Positions 23,732 through 33,042 of a stretch of DNA of 64,000 bases are shown in pieces (the stretch's first letter is position 1; the number at the start of each line of letters is the position of its first letter). Under the pieces are notes generated by a model, which worked only from the letters and a program-made list of their open reading frames with translations, had not been told where the DNA came from and did not search any database. The stretch spans positions 1,612,001-1,676,000 of the forward strand of contig OX638352.1 in the NCBI GenBank assembly GCA_951813545.1, given 5' to 3'. Origin of the DNA: an uncultured Poribacteria bacterium. Lineage in GTDB: Bacteria > Poribacteria > WGA-4E > WGA-3G. The position numbers and the translations under genes are program-made.

Positions 23732-25036
23732 TTAGCGTTTCGGTCTGAAGGACGGGATGCCAGTTTTATCGAACCGTTTCTTGACAGCCTGCATCAATTC
23801 AGGCGTAACTTCGCGATGACCGTGTTCACGTGCGTATCTTTCAACGCTTTTGATGACCATGCCACGCGCAAATGACGGCACGCGCTTCAACCGCTTTTCT
23901 GCTGCCTCGCTCCACTGCAAATCATAATCGGTTTCTGTTGCAAAAGCAATCTTTTTCTCTATTTGAACGGGAGGTGCATTGTGTTGTCCGGGCTGATATT
24001 CACACGATGCGTCTTCAGCCAGATAGTTGTCGGTAGTGGCGTAGGCTCGCGCCCGGCAACCACCACACACCTCCTTGAATTCACACGCGCCGCACTTCCC
24101 TTCAAGCAAATCTCGATTCCGCAAGTCCTGAAAGGTTTTCGATTCATTCCAGAGCTTGACGAAACTCTCCTCTTTGAGGTTACCAACGCTAACCGGTAGA
24201 TAGGGACAAGGGGTCAGTTCGCCTTCAGGTGTGATGCGGCAGTAGTAGATCCCGCACGGACAGGTACCACTCGGATACCCCTGAAGGAAAGCAGAATCGG
24301 ATTGTTGTTCATAGATAACGCGTTTATAATGTGGTGCGCATTTCGCAGCGATGAGCATCTTTCCGGCGTAAGCTGCCTGTAACTCGAAAAACGTTTCAAA
24401 CGCCTTTTCATATTGCTCAGGTGTAATGTCCATCACCGTCTTACCCCTTCCGGTTCGGACGAGAAAATAGAGATTTAGTACCTTTGCACCGAGTTGATAT
24501 GCGAACTCTACAATCTTTGGAATTTCGTCGTAATTCCACTGCGTCACGGAGGTTTGAACGAGAAAATCGAGTTGTGCGCGCTTGAGTGCCTCTACACCGT
24601 TCATCGTTGCTTTCCATGCACCCTCCATACCCCGAAACCGATCATGGTTTGTGGGTTGGACAGAGTCGAGACTGATGCCTGTACCGGTAACACCGTGCTG
24701 CTGCATCTTCTCAACGACACTATCGTTCAACAGAACGCCGTTCGTGCCCATGACAACAAGAAACCCGGTATCGGAGGCATACTTTGATATCTCCAAGATA
24801 TCCGGGCGCAATAAGGGTTCTCCACCGGTGAGAATGAGGAGGATGTGCGGATTGATTTCGGCGATTTCATCGATGACGCGAAAGCATTGTGATTGGCTTA
24901 ATTCCGTATCCGTATGATAACCCTGTGGGAACTCATTTGTGTCAACAAATCCTGCGGGGAGATAGCAGTGTGTGCATTTCAGATTACACAATCGGGTGAT
25001 ATTCCACGAAACTGCTTGGACTTTGGTATTTTGCAT
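23732..25036 (-). CDS. Radical SAM/SPASM enzyme with PCP_red-like tail
   Basis: The protein has 434 residues from ATG 25036, which directly follows leader L5. The radical SAM cluster is Cys17-x3-Cys21-x2-Cys24 (RLCNLKCTHCYLP). The SPASM region carries CPCGIYYCRI and CGACEFKEVCGGCRARAY for auxiliary clusters. The C-terminal ~65 residues (WSEAAEKRLKRVPSFARGMVIK...) match PCP_red. This layout resembles NirJ/AhbC/AhbD-type enzymes that modify heme side chains; a peptide-modifying role is an alternative. Cytoplasmic and oxygen-sensitive. Confidence 0.8.
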   Translation of the reverse strand: MQNTKVQAVSWNITRLCNLKCTHCYLPAGFVDTNEFPQGYHTDTELSQSQCFRVIDEIAEINPHILLILTGGEPLLRPDILEISKYASDTGFLVVMGTNGVLLNDSVVEKMQQHGVTGTGISLDSVQPTNHDRFRGMEGAWKATMNGVEALKRAQLDFLVQTSVTQWNYDEIPKIVEFAYQLGAKVLNLYFLVRTGRGKTVMDITPEQYEKAFETFFELQAAYAGKMLIAAKCAPHYKRVIYEQQSDSAFLQGYPSGTCPCGIYYCRITPEGELTPCPYLPVSVGNLKEESFVKLWNESKTFQDLRNRDLLEGKCGACEFKEVCGGCRARAYATTDNYLAEDASCEYQPGQHNAPPVQIEKKIAFATETDYDLQWSEAAEKRLKRVPSFARGMVIKSVERYAREHGHREVTPELMQAVKKRFDKTGIPSFRPKR

Positions 25037-25130
25037 ATTTTTAATTTTCCTTGCGGTTCGATTAGGCAAGTTTTATAGGAAAGTTTCGTGCCGTATATCT
25101 AGCCCTGCCCGCTGATTGGGCTTACCTGTT
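25037..25130 (-). promoter_or_regulatory. Conserved leader element L5
   Basis: The minus strand shows AGCCC-12 bases-GGGCTAGATATACGG, then CGAACCGCAAGGAAAATTAAAAAT next to the ATG of the radical SAM gene. Confidence 0.6.
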
Positions 25131-25216
25131 CTCATCAACAACCCACAAACGATGGCAGAATGTAAAGTGCTTTATCCCAATCTTCCACAAGGATTTCTAA
25201 TGTTTTGAAATTAGTT

Positions 25217-25699
25217 TTAGTTTTTCAATAGCAATGTAAGTGCGAAAACGATCAAGCCTGCGACCAACATCAAGCCTCTCCACACATTGATATACGGGCT
25301 TGGACTGTGATATGTTTTGTCATCGGGTGGGATCGCTTCAAGGTGTCGCCGATAGAGCGAACTGTACAGCCCCCAAAAGAGTGCCATTACACCGAACGCT
25401 CCAAGCTTCGCGACAAACGTTAACATATAGGTTTTGAAATCGCTACCGTTTTGCTGCGCAAAAAATCCGCTATTCCACGCAACAATAAAGAACACCATCG
25501 CACCCGTCGTCAGAAGGACGTGAATCATTAGTCGTATCAAGGCACGAAAACGGTTGTGAACTGCTAACAGGCTTTGCGGTGGCAGGCTTCGCTGCAGGAT
25601 TGGCATTGCGATGAAGGTAGAAAAGATTACGCCCCCGAACCAGACTATCGCCGCTATCAGATGGACGCTTCGAATAAAAAGTTCTACACTTTCCCGCAT
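25217..25699 (-). CDS. CopD-like four-helix membrane protein
   Basis: The protein has 160 residues from ATG 25699. Four hydrophobic helices are visible. The first, ELFIRSVHLIAAIVWFGGVIFSTF, has the His and Trp-x-Gly-Gly typical of CopD/YqjF-type proteins. RALIRLMIHVLLTTGAMVFF places a second His in helix 2, suggesting heme or copper binding. A longer frame to 25756 exists, but its extra residues are not membrane-like. Confidence 0.6.
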   Translation of the reverse strand: MRESVELFIRSVHLIAAIVWFGGVIFSTFIAMPILQRSLPPQSLLAVHNRFRALIRLMIHVLLTTGAMVFFIVAWNSGFFAQQNGSDFKTYMLTFVAKLGAFGVMALFWGLYSSLYRRHLEAIPPDDKTYHSPSPYINVWRGLMLVAGLIVFALTLLLKN

Positions 25700-25856
25700 T
25701 TTTCTTGAGAATCCCGATTTTTCATAAATGATACCACATTCCACGTTCAAAGTCAAATTTGATTTGGGGTGAGACAGAGTTTACGGGCATCCACAAGGAG
25801 TGTCCGTACAAGATCTCTACATATTTTGATAATTCACCATAAATAGTCTTTCAACA

Positions 25857-26726
25857 TCATGCTTTCAGATTGACGAAAATCAATGCGATCACTGCCAGCA
25901 GTGCACCGATGAGGGAGGTTCGGCTCAGCCGCTCATGGAGGAATACCATGCCAACAAACATCGTAAACAGCACACCACCGGAACTTGACATCGGGAAGGC
26001 GATCAAGGCACTCACCTGATCCAGCGCGATAAGGAGTGCCCAACTGCCACCGACATTACAGACACCTATCAGCACGCCGTAGAAGACTTCCCACCAATTC
26101 GGCCACGTTCTCTGATAGAGGCATATCCCCAAATAGATAACCGTAGCGACACCGAAAAGCAGACTCATATAGAGCGATTTCTCATCAATAGGACACATTT
26201 CATTGAAGGCTTTCATGGTGAGTCGCGAGATACCGGTAACCAGCAGAATCGTAATAGCAATAGCGAATCCCAAACCTTGAGGTACTTCCGGCTTGCCAGG
26301 GGTGAATGCGTAAGTCGGCTCCTTTTCGCGCTGGCTGAGGAGCGGAATCGCCACGAAGGTTAAGAGAAGCCCTATGGTTTGCCAGAGGTTTGGAATCTCT
26401 TGCCAAAATATCATCGCCACCAGAATCGGTAGCACGATCGACAGTCTGACGAGTGCAGCCGTGACGACAATCCCACTGAGCTGGATGCCAATCGTAAATA
26501 ACTCAAACCCAAGGGCATAGGTCACACCGTTTGATATGCCTAACGCGAAGGTCAGCTTCGAGAATTCAAAGTCTTGCTCCTGTGAGAGGACCCAGATGCT
26601 GATGAAGAACGCGCTGAGATAGTTGATAAAACCGATAGGGTTTAGGCGTTGTTGGTTATTTTTGGCGTGCTTGAGGAAAAGTCCGAAACCGGAAAGTAGG
26701 ACGATATTGAGAGCCAAAAAAAGCAT
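25857..26726 (-). CDS. EamA/DMT-superfamily transporter
   Basis: The protein has 289 residues and ten predicted helices in two EamA-like halves: helices 1-5 end near SQREKEP, and the second half begins GLGFAIAITILLVTG. The C-terminal half contains IAFPMSSSGGVLFTMFVGMVFLHERL, a typical DMT helix-9 region. It exports or imports small metabolites across the inner membrane; the substrate is unknown. Confidence 0.8.
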   Translation of the reverse strand: MLFLALNIVLLSGFGLFLKHAKNNQQRLNPIGFINYLSAFFISIWVLSQEQDFEFSKLTFALGISNGVTYALGFELFTIGIQLSGIVVTAALVRLSIVLPILVAMIFWQEIPNLWQTIGLLLTFVAIPLLSQREKEPTYAFTPGKPEVPQGLGFAIAITILLVTGISRLTMKAFNEMCPIDEKSLYMSLLFGVATVIYLGICLYQRTWPNWWEVFYGVLIGVCNVGGSWALLIALDQVSALIAFPMSSSGGVLFTMFVGMVFLHERLSRTSLIGALLAVIALIFVNLKA

Positions 26727-26849
26727 ATTTAAGTATGGAACCTTTGCTCGGTTTTGTCCCGCTTCCCAGTAACGGGTGGGGACCCCTGTCCAAAAGCGGT
26801 TTCCGTTAAAATCGAGGCTCGTTTAGGGATAATTATGCGACACGAAGAA

Positions 26850-26871
26850 GGCGAGGTTGAGGAACCTCGCC
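26850..26871. repeat. GCGAGGTT palindromic repeat, intergenic copy
   Basis: GGCGAGGTT, GAGG, AACCTCGCC has arms identical to those inserted in the membrane-protein gene at 15948 and 16654. It lies just after the Gfo/Idh/MocA stop at 26892 and may act as its terminator-like structure. Confidence 0.7.
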
Positions 26872-26891
26872 AACAATCAATTAAAAAAACT

Positions 26892-27866
26892 TTATTCCAT
26901 CGGTAGGGCAACTTTGGTTTTCTCTTTTGCCGATTGATAAGTTGCCAAAACGACCTCTACGGCGTGCTTTCCACCCCTACCGTCAATCATCGGGGTTCTA
27001 TCTTCCCGGACGCAGTCAACGAAATGGGTCAATTCGCCGACGACACCGTGCGGTCCTTCGCGATTGGGAACGATCTCCTCCCAGTCGCCGCCGCGCTTTT
27101 TGAGATAGGCGAGATCGGCTGACATATTTAAACGGAGTGACCCCTCGGTTCCGTCAATAATTGTATCGTTGGTGCCGCGTGCGCCGAGGAAACCACCCCA
27201 CCGCAAAATACCGACTGCGCCCGAATCGTAACGGATGAGCGAGATCGTATAATCCTCCCAATCGTCGTGTCCGGAGAAACTTCCCACCTCAGCGGCGACA
27301 GTCAGAGCCGTGCCACCGAACCAGTTAATCAGATCGGATTTGTGGATACCGTTTTCCAAGAGTCCGCCGACGGTGCCGTACCAGCTTTCGGGTCGCCCTC
27401 GCGGGGCGTTATAAGGACCCGAATAGTCGGTTTCGATATAGGTAATGTCGCCAATGTCGCCATTGTCCACCATCTGTCTACCGAGTTCATGGACAGGATA
27501 GAAGCGTAGCACCTGCCCAACCATCAAATGCGTACCCGCCTTATCCGATGCTTCGATCATCGTATCTGCCTCGGCGAGCGTCAAAGAGAGCGGTTTTTCG
27601 CAGAACGCATGCACACCCGCCTCTGCGGCATCAACAACGACCTGTGTATGTGCTACGGGTGGTGTCGCTACGACGACAGCATCCACAACAGCAAACAACT
27701 CCTGATAATCTTGGAAGGCGCGAATATTATGCTGTTCAGCGACGGCTTGGGCTGCATCTAAACGAAGATCCGCTACGCCTACAAATTCACAATTTTCAAC
27801 GTTAGGGAGCGCGTTGCAATGGCCGTTTCCCATGCCGCCTACTCCAACTACACCTATACGAACCAT
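26892..27866 (-). CDS. Gfo/Idh/MocA-family oxidoreductase
   Basis: The protein has 324 residues. The Rossmann motif is RIGVVGVGGMGNGHC, the family motif VHAFCEKPLSLT and the C-terminal signature GGLLENGIHKSDLINWFGG. The ribosome-binding site is GAGGAGATTC. A strong promoter at 27963-27991 lies inside the upstream L,D-transpeptidase remnant. Substrate is unknown. Confidence 0.9.
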   Translation of the reverse strand: MVRIGVVGVGGMGNGHCNALPNVENCEFVGVADLRLDAAQAVAEQHNIRAFQDYQELFAVVDAVVVATPPVAHTQVVVDAAEAGVHAFCEKPLSLTLAEADTMIEASDKAGTHLMVGQVLRFYPVHELGRQMVDNGDIGDITYIETDYSGPYNAPRGRPESWYGTVGGLLENGIHKSDLINWFGGTALTVAAEVGSFSGHDDWEDYTISLIRYDSGAVGILRWGGFLGARGTNDTIIDGTEGSLRLNMSADLAYLKKRGGDWEEIVPNREGPHGVVGELTHFVDCVREDRTPMIDGRGGKHAVEVVLATYQSAKEKTKVALPME

Positions 27867-27878
27867 TTTGAATCTCCT

Positions 27879-28179
27879 CTATTCCTCTGAAGGATCCGAG
27901 AATTGATATGTGCCATCCCGATTTATTGAGATTGTCGGCAATTTCTGGTACTGTTCAAACCAATTATACCCGATTTTCAGATTTTTCCAAAAGTTTATCA
28001 GTCGGATAAAGAATTTCTGTGGTGGATAGAGGATACCTTTGTCGGCGAATAGACTACGAAGTGGACTGTCTTTTTCTGCAAACGCTGTCCGGACGCGAGG
28101 GTATCTTTGCTGTTTGTCTTTGAAACTTTGTGGCTCTGTTAGTTGACAAGAAAAGGTCATCATAAAACTGAGGGAGATG
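27879..28179 (-). pseudogene. L,D-transpeptidase-type (YkuD/ErfK-like) gene remnant
   Basis: The residues RYPRVRTAFAEKDSPLRSLFADKG and LYPPQKFFIR match the region just before the catalytic domain of YafK-like L,D-transpeptidases. After this the frame runs into unrelated sequence (INFWKNLKIGYNWFEQY) that overlaps the promoter of the next gene, so the catalytic HxxG and SxGC motifs are missing. The 5' end is cut by element B1, whose right end begins at 28180. Confidence 0.5.
27963..27991 (-). promoter_or_regulatory. Promoter for Gfo/Idh/MocA gene 26892-27866
   Basis: The minus strand reads TTTGGA, 17 bases, then a perfect TATAAT. The start point would be about 90 bases upstream of the ATG. Confidence 0.6.
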
Positions 28180-29660
28180 GTGATAGCACCCACAACCTAA
28201 AGGTTGGGGCTTCGGTTTCATAGCAACTGCGGTTTTCTCAAAGAGTCCACCGTCTTATTATCGCTCCACCAGCAGGCGTTTCCCTTTAGGGTGAAAAAAT
28301 CCATTCAGGCATATCATTAGATAACGGCTATCCCCGCCCGCAATATGTTTATCGCAGCGTTGATGTCTCGGTCGTGGTGTGAACCACAGTCGGGGCATGT
28401 CCACTGCCTATCAGAGAGAGTTAGGGTTTCGTTGTGAAACCCACAATCGCTACAAGGTTTCGTTGTTGCTGTCCAACGACCAACTTGACGCAACTCACGC
28501 TTATGTTTTTGACACTTATACTTCAATATCTCAACAAACTGGTAGAAGGCGAGATCCGAGACCTTGCGTCCCCAAAGCCGTTTCATGCCATCAAGGTTCA
28601 ACGTTTCAATGGCAATCGTATCAAACTTCTTACAAAGTTCAGAGGCAACTTGCCACTGAAAGTCTTTGCGCTGGTTGGCGATTTTACGGTAGAGACGGGC
28701 AATCTGCCTCACACACCGCCACCAACTGTTAGACCCTTTTTGCTTACGGCTAAATGCTTTGTTGAGATGACGAAGCTTGTTCAAAGACTGTTTCAAAGGT
28801 TGTGGGTGTTGGATCTTCTCACCCGTGGAAAGTGTCAAGTAAGCGTCTTTCATGCCGAAGTCTGCCCCAACGCTCTGACCTGTTGCTGGCAGCGGGCTAA
28901 AATCTGTGTAGGTTGTTATGATATAAAGCCAATAGTCGCCGCAACTATCACGCTTGATCGTGATACGACGGATAGTGCCGTGCCACTGGCGGTGCTTATG
29001 AAACGTATATGCCACTTTATCATACTGCCACTTACGTGTTCGCGGATTCCATTTACGAAACCTCAGCGTGATACGATTGTTTTTCAGAGACCAACCCGCA
29101 CTTCCAGGGTAGGTGATAGACTTGAACTTGTGTCTGGGTTTCCTTTTCGGTTTCCCACCAAGTTTTTTGAAAAAACGCACATAGGCAAGATGTATCCGTT
29201 TCAGTTCCTCTTGAATCGCTTGGCTTGGCAAGGTGTTCCAATGCGGGTGTGTGGTGCGCTTCAAATCCGTCAAGTGTGCGGACATCGCAGGGTAGTCCGC
29301 ATACGGCAGGCCATTTCTATACCTTTGGTCCTGCCACCTATGGAAATAGTCATGCACCTGCCACATATCGTCAAGCAGATTGCCGATACGGATACAATTC
29401 GATTGATCGCCAAACTTATACTTATACGTTTTCATGGGATATCAAGCATCAAGTCTTTAACCCCTTTCCAGTGGGTAGGCAGACACGTAACCGGGGTCCC
29501 CACCCGTTACAGGGAAGGAGGCGGTTACGCTGGAAATGTCTGCCAACTTGATACTCTTAATTATACCATATTTTTAGCGATTGTCAAATGTTTTTTCAAC
29601 GATAAACCCAACACCTGCCTACATCCCGCAAGCTAAAGCATGGGGTCTTGGCGGGAAGAT
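28180..29660 (-). mobile_element. IS200/IS605-group TnpB-only element B1
   Basis: The right end (28180-28316) carries the omega-RNA-like blocks shared with 1846, 21447 and 33039. The left end (29436-29660) has nested palindromes, a promoter (TTGACA, 16 bases, TATAAT, near 29555-29582) and a subterminal hairpin CCCGC...GCGGG. No tnpA is present. The insertion disrupted the L,D-transpeptidase-like gene. Confidence 0.75.
28317..29435 (-). CDS. tnpB: RNA-guided nuclease-like TnpB, type B, copy 1
   Basis: The protein has 372 residues. RuvC residues are present: Asp in VGADFGMKDAYLTL, Glu in FDTIAIETLNLDGM and Asp in HHDRDINAAINI. The zinc ribbon is CSDCGFHNE...CPDCGSHHD. The family is as for type A, but the two types differ throughout and use different right-end scaffolds. 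The natural guide is the flank below 28180, inside the disrupted transpeptidase-like gene. It is intact and about 90% identical to 33166-34284. Confidence 0.9.
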   Translation of the reverse strand: MKTYKYKFGDQSNCIRIGNLLDDMWQVHDYFHRWQDQRYRNGLPYADYPAMSAHLTDLKRTTHPHWNTLPSQAIQEELKRIHLAYVRFFKKLGGKPKRKPRHKFKSITYPGSAGWSLKNNRITLRFRKWNPRTRKWQYDKVAYTFHKHRQWHGTIRRITIKRDSCGDYWLYIITTYTDFSPLPATGQSVGADFGMKDAYLTLSTGEKIQHPQPLKQSLNKLRHLNKAFSRKQKGSNSWWRCVRQIARLYRKIANQRKDFQWQVASELCKKFDTIAIETLNLDGMKRLWGRKVSDLAFYQFVEILKYKCQKHKRELRQVGRWTATTKPCSDCGFHNETLTLSDRQWTCPDCGSHHDRDINAAINILRAGIAVI

Positions 29661-29717
29661 TGATAAGGTGTAGTTTCATAACCTTACAAGTTTTTATCGA
29701 TGGCACAGGGACTATGC

Positions 29718-30419
29718 CTACCGCTTTTCTCGGTGTTTTACGACTCCGATTATAATTGAAACCGCTATGACGATCCCGAACCCCCAAAACAGTGCCTTGA
29801 TACTTCCAGTCACGCGATCACCGAGGTAGGAATAAAGTAGCGTCGCTGGCAGTTGTCCGATTCCGGTGGCAATGCCAAACCATAAAAACCGCATGCCGGT
29901 GAGTCCCGCACCATAACTAATAGCGTCAAAAGAGATGACTGGAACCAACCGTGCAATGAGGACTGCATGTTTGCCGTATCGTTGAAAAAACCGGTCAGAT
30001 GTGTTGACGGCAGATTCACTTAATAATCTAACAATGACGGGACGACCGAGGAAGCGCGCGATAAAAAAACAGAGGGTAGCCCCGAGCATCGCGCTGCTCC
30101 AGGACAACGCCGCGCCCCACCAAACACCAAACAGCAATCCGTTTGCAAAGGTAATCAGGAACGCTGGCAAAGGCGCGATCACACTTTGAAAAATCATCAG
30201 GACCGCTGACACAACAGGCGCAAGTGCTCCATAACTCGCGATGTACTCCCGTGCTGTTTCGACACTCTGAAAAGCCGCGGTGAGTTCAAGAAGATAATCC
30301 CAAACCTGTTTGTGGTAGACCCCGAGAAGGACTAAACCAACCAGTATCACAAGCAAAAACACAAGGAAACGTTTTTTATGGACGGAAACCGAATGGAGTC
30401 TGCCTACGACTTTACACAT
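29718..30419 (-). CDS. VTT-domain (TVP38/TMEM64/DedA-like) membrane protein
   Basis: The protein has 233 residues. An N-terminal helix (FLVFLLVILVGLVLLGVY) is followed by the VTT core: FANGLLFGVWWGAALSWSSAMLGATLCFFIARFLGR, ARLVPVISFDAISYGAG and the closing helices. The family includes phospholipid scramblase-like and flippase-like proteins (undecaprenyl phosphate or other lipids). It overlaps the 3' end of the 3-hydroxyacyl-CoA dehydrogenase gene by 8 bases (ATGTGTAA), so translation is coupled. Confidence 0.85.
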   Translation of the reverse strand: MCKVVGRLHSVSVHKKRFLVFLLVILVGLVLLGVYHKQVWDYLLELTAAFQSVETAREYIASYGALAPVVSAVLMIFQSVIAPLPAFLITFANGLLFGVWWGAALSWSSAMLGATLCFFIARFLGRPVIVRLLSESAVNTSDRFFQRYGKHAVLIARLVPVISFDAISYGAGLTGMRFLWFGIATGIGQLPATLLYSYLGDRVTGSIKALFWGFGIVIAVSIIIGVVKHREKR

Positions 30420-31350
30420 CTTTTGCCTGCTGTATCAATGCCTGATTCATCTTGTCCCGAAGTGCTTGCACCTTCTCATCTGTCCACTCGTAGAAGCCCT
30501 CCTTAGATTTTACGCCGAGTTTACCGGACTCGACCATTTGCCGGAGAAGCGGATTGAGGTCATCTGAACTGTTAAGGTCTTTATAGAGTTCTTCAAAAGC
30601 GGCAAGCACGAGATCCCAGCCTGCGAGTTCAAAGACTTCAAAGGGACCAGCGACACTGAGTCGTCGTCCGAAACTGTTGCGTACGACGAGATCGACGGTT
30701 TCCGCACTAGCGATGCCTCGCTCCACAATGGCGAACGCCTCTCGAATCAGGGCGGCTTGCAACCGCGGTCCGACAAAGCCGAGCACCTCTTTTTCAATAA
30801 TTGCGGGTGTTTTACCGATATCTGTTAGGAGTTCAAATGTCGTCTCAACTGTTTCATCAGAAGTATCGGGACTGCGAATCAGTTCAACGAGTGGAATTAG
30901 ATAGGGTGGATTAAAATAGTGGGTATTGAGTATCTGATCTTTACGTTTCGCGTTTACGCCGATTTGGCTCGGCATTAATGCCGTCGTATTACTCGCCAAA
31001 ATTGTATGGGGTGGGCATATTGTATCTAATTCCTCGAATATCTGCTGCTTGAGTGGCAGATTCTCAGTGACGGCTTCAATAACAAAGTCGGCATTTTCGG
31101 CGACCGTTGTGAGTTCGGTGGTAGTCTGAATTCGCTGCAGCGTTGAGGGGATATTTTCTTTCTCAATAATGGCATTTTCTGCAAACACGTCGAGATTTTT
31201 CTCAATCTGAGTGCGTGCCGTTTGGAGTTGTTCGTCGGTGACATCATGCAAATGTACATGATAGCCTGCGCTCGCAAACTCTTGTGCGATGCCGTGTCCC
31301 ATCAGCCCCGCGCCGATGACAGCGATTCGGGAAATGTTATGAATTGTCAC
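30412..31350 (-). CDS. 3-hydroxyacyl-CoA dehydrogenase
   Basis: The protein has 312 residues from GTG 31350, with AAGGAGAAAAA upstream. The NAD-binding motif is IAVIGAGLMGHGIAQEF. The catalytic region includes ASNTTALMPSQIG, THYFNPPYLIPLVELI (catalytic His) and GFVGPRLQAALIREAF. The C-terminal helical domain is complete. It oxidises 3-hydroxyacyl-CoA in beta-oxidation or butanoate metabolism. Its start overlaps the rsmI stop, forming an rsmI-hbd-VTT operon. Confidence 0.9.
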   Translation of the reverse strand: MTIHNISRIAVIGAGLMGHGIAQEFASAGYHVHLHDVTDEQLQTARTQIEKNLDVFAENAIIEKENIPSTLQRIQTTTELTTVAENADFVIEAVTENLPLKQQIFEELDTICPPHTILASNTTALMPSQIGVNAKRKDQILNTHYFNPPYLIPLVELIRSPDTSDETVETTFELLTDIGKTPAIIEKEVLGFVGPRLQAALIREAFAIVERGIASAETVDLVVRNSFGRRLSVAGPFEVFELAGWDLVLAAFEELYKDLNSSDDLNPLLRQMVESGKLGVKSKEGFYEWTDEKVQALRDKMNQALIQQAKDV

Positions 31351-32041
31351 TTTTTCTCCTTTCACCGGCAATAACAACCGTAAATTCTCCCCGTGGTGCG
31401 GTGTTTTGAAACTTTTCCAGTGCAGCACTGACTTGTCCTCGGAAGATCTCCTCAAACTGTTTCGTCAGCTCGCGCGTGACAACGATGTCTCGTTCGCCCA
31501 TCACTTCAAGGACATCTTCAAGGAAACGGCAAAGTCGATGCGGGGACTCAAAAAGAATTAACGTCCTTTCTTCAGCCGCGAGCCCACTCAATTGACGTTT
31601 TCTTTTTCCTGATTTTGGAGAGAGGAACCCTTCAAAGGTAAAGTTATGTAAGGGTAGCCCGGAGACGGATGCCGCTGTAACGACCGCCGATGCCCCAGGA
31701 ACGGGAACAATTGGGATTTCTGCGGCGATGCATCCGCGTAAGAGTGGATACCCCGGATCGGAAATAATAGGCGTGCCAGCATCTGAAACAAGCGCAATCG
31801 CCTCACCTGTTTGTAGACGTTCAATCAGTTTATCACACTTGGATTTTTCGTTACCTTCAAAGTAACTTGTCAGTGGTGTTTGAATATCATAATGCGTTAG
31901 TAAGCGACGTGTTTGACGTGTATCCTCAGCAGCAACAAGGTCTACCTCTTTAAGAATACGTAGCGCACGCAAGGTAATATCCTCTAAATTCCCGATCGGT
32001 GTACTAACGAGGTAAAGTGTGCCGGATGGCGTATTATGCAT
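31337..32041 (-). CDS. rsmI: 16S rRNA (cytidine1402-2'-O)-methyltransferase
   Basis: The protein has 234 residues from ATG 32041. A longer frame upstream runs through degenerate heptad repeats and is rejected. Hallmarks are GTLYLVSTPIGNLEDITLRALRIL, VAAEDTRQTRRLL, ALVSDAGTPIISDPGYPLL and VPVPGASAVVTA. RsmI methylates the ribose of C1402 in the ribosomal decoding centre. Expected length is about 230-290, so the gene is complete. Confidence 0.93.
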   Translation of the reverse strand: MHNTPSGTLYLVSTPIGNLEDITLRALRILKEVDLVAAEDTRQTRRLLTHYDIQTPLTSYFEGNEKSKCDKLIERLQTGEAIALVSDAGTPIISDPGYPLLRGCIAAEIPIVPVPGASAVVTAASVSGLPLHNFTFEGFLSPKSGKRKRQLSGLAAEERTLILFESPHRLCRFLEDVLEVMGERDIVVTRELTKQFEEIFRGQVSAALEKFQNTAPRGEFTVVIAGERRKSDNS

Positions 32042-32165
32042 GTTTATTAATGGCTGTCGGCTATCAGCCATCGGCTGTCGGTTTCCAGAGGGCACTTGTG
32101 GCAGGTCCGCAATCGGTACCACAAGTGCCCTGCTGACTGCCGACTGCTGAACGCTGAAAGCCATT
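32041..32165. repeat. Degenerate heptad repeats upstream of rsmI
   Basis: Runs such as GGCTGTCGGCTATCAGCC and GACTGCCGACTGCTGA belong to the same repeat class as 14740-14881. They separate the divergent rsmI and outer-membrane-protein genes. Confidence 0.5.
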
Positions 32166-32205
32166 CCCCTTGCTATATTGGACATTTCCTGCTAAACTAC
32201 CAACG

Positions 32206-33042
32206 ATGAAAACTACCTACGCTATCCTATGTCTTCTGTGGCTGATAACGCCGGTATGTGCAAAGACAGCTTCTGACAAAAAACCTTATGAACTGGCACG
32301 CCCGCTCTACGTTGGTACGCGGGCTTTAGGTATGGGCAATGCCTTCACTGCTGTTGCCGACGATGCCAGTGCAGGCTTTTGGAACCCTGCCGGACTCATT
32401 CAGTGGCAGGGTGTGAAACTCTTCGCCGTCAATAAGTTTCACGACCGTAGTGATTACCGGTTCGATCCAAAAGGTATCGGCTATAGCTACCGCGGCTATA
32501 GCCTTTTTTGGGGGAACAAAATCGCTATCGGTGTTGACAGCGGAGTTCCCGATTTCAACTATTACGGCATCGCTCGTCAACTCGGTCCGTATGCTGCCGC
32601 AGGATTAAGCCTCAAGTTTAAACGAAGACACCCCTCCGATGTCTATCAATTCTTCGGCTACGAGACCACGTATGACCTCGGGGTGCTCTTCAAACCGCGT
32701 CCAGATTTGAAGTTCGGGGGTCTTGCGCAAAATCTGGAAGGCTACGGCATTCAATGGCTAACGCTCGGCATTGCCTATCGTTACGCCGGACACTGGTTGC
32801 AAAATGCACCCTGCGAATTCTCGGTCGATGTTGCTCTCCCCACAGCAGGCAAATCCCCCGAATTATACATTGGTGCGGAATGGTCTCCCTTTCAGATACT
32901 CCATATCCGTCTCGGCAGTTCAAACGGTGCCTTAACAACAGGAATGAGTATTGCGTGGAAAGGCATTCGTATCAACTACGCCCGAATTTTTGAGAAACCA
33001 CCCACATCAGATTTTATTGGAATAGCCATTAGTCTTCAGTGA
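32206..33042 (+). CDS. Outer-membrane beta-barrel protein (PorV/UPF0164-like), 3' end altered by IS insertion
   Basis: The protein has 278 residues from ATG 32206 with a signal peptide (YAILCLLWLITPVCAKT). The VGTRALGMGNAFTAVADDASAGFWNPAGL motif is diagnostic for FadL/PorV-type barrels. Alternating strands follow to the end. The stop TGA at 33040-33042 lies inside the right end of element B2 (GTGATAGC), and the protein ends ISLQ rather than in the expected aromatic residue. The IS therefore seems to have replaced the last few codons. Confidence 0.7.
   Translation: MKTTYAILCLLWLITPVCAKTASDKKPYELARPLYVGTRALGMGNAFTAVADDASAGFWNPAGLIQWQGVKLFAVNKFHDRSDYRFDPKGIGYSYRGYSLFWGNKIAIGVDSGVPDFNYYGIARQLGPYAAAGLSLKFKRRHPSDVYQFFGYETTYDLGVLFKPRPDLKFGGLAQNLEGYGIQWLTLGIAYRYAGHWLQNAPCEFSVDVALPTAGKSPELYIGAEWSPFQILHIRLGSSNGALTTGMSIAWKGIRINYARIFEKPPTSDFIGIAISLQ

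Noticed and set aside
28434..29636. 400-codon plus-strand reading frame
   Set aside because: It lies entirely antisense to the intact TnpB gene 28317-29435 and its left end. The translation has no recognisable domain, and the same antisense openness recurs in copy B2, so it reflects codon usage of tnpB.
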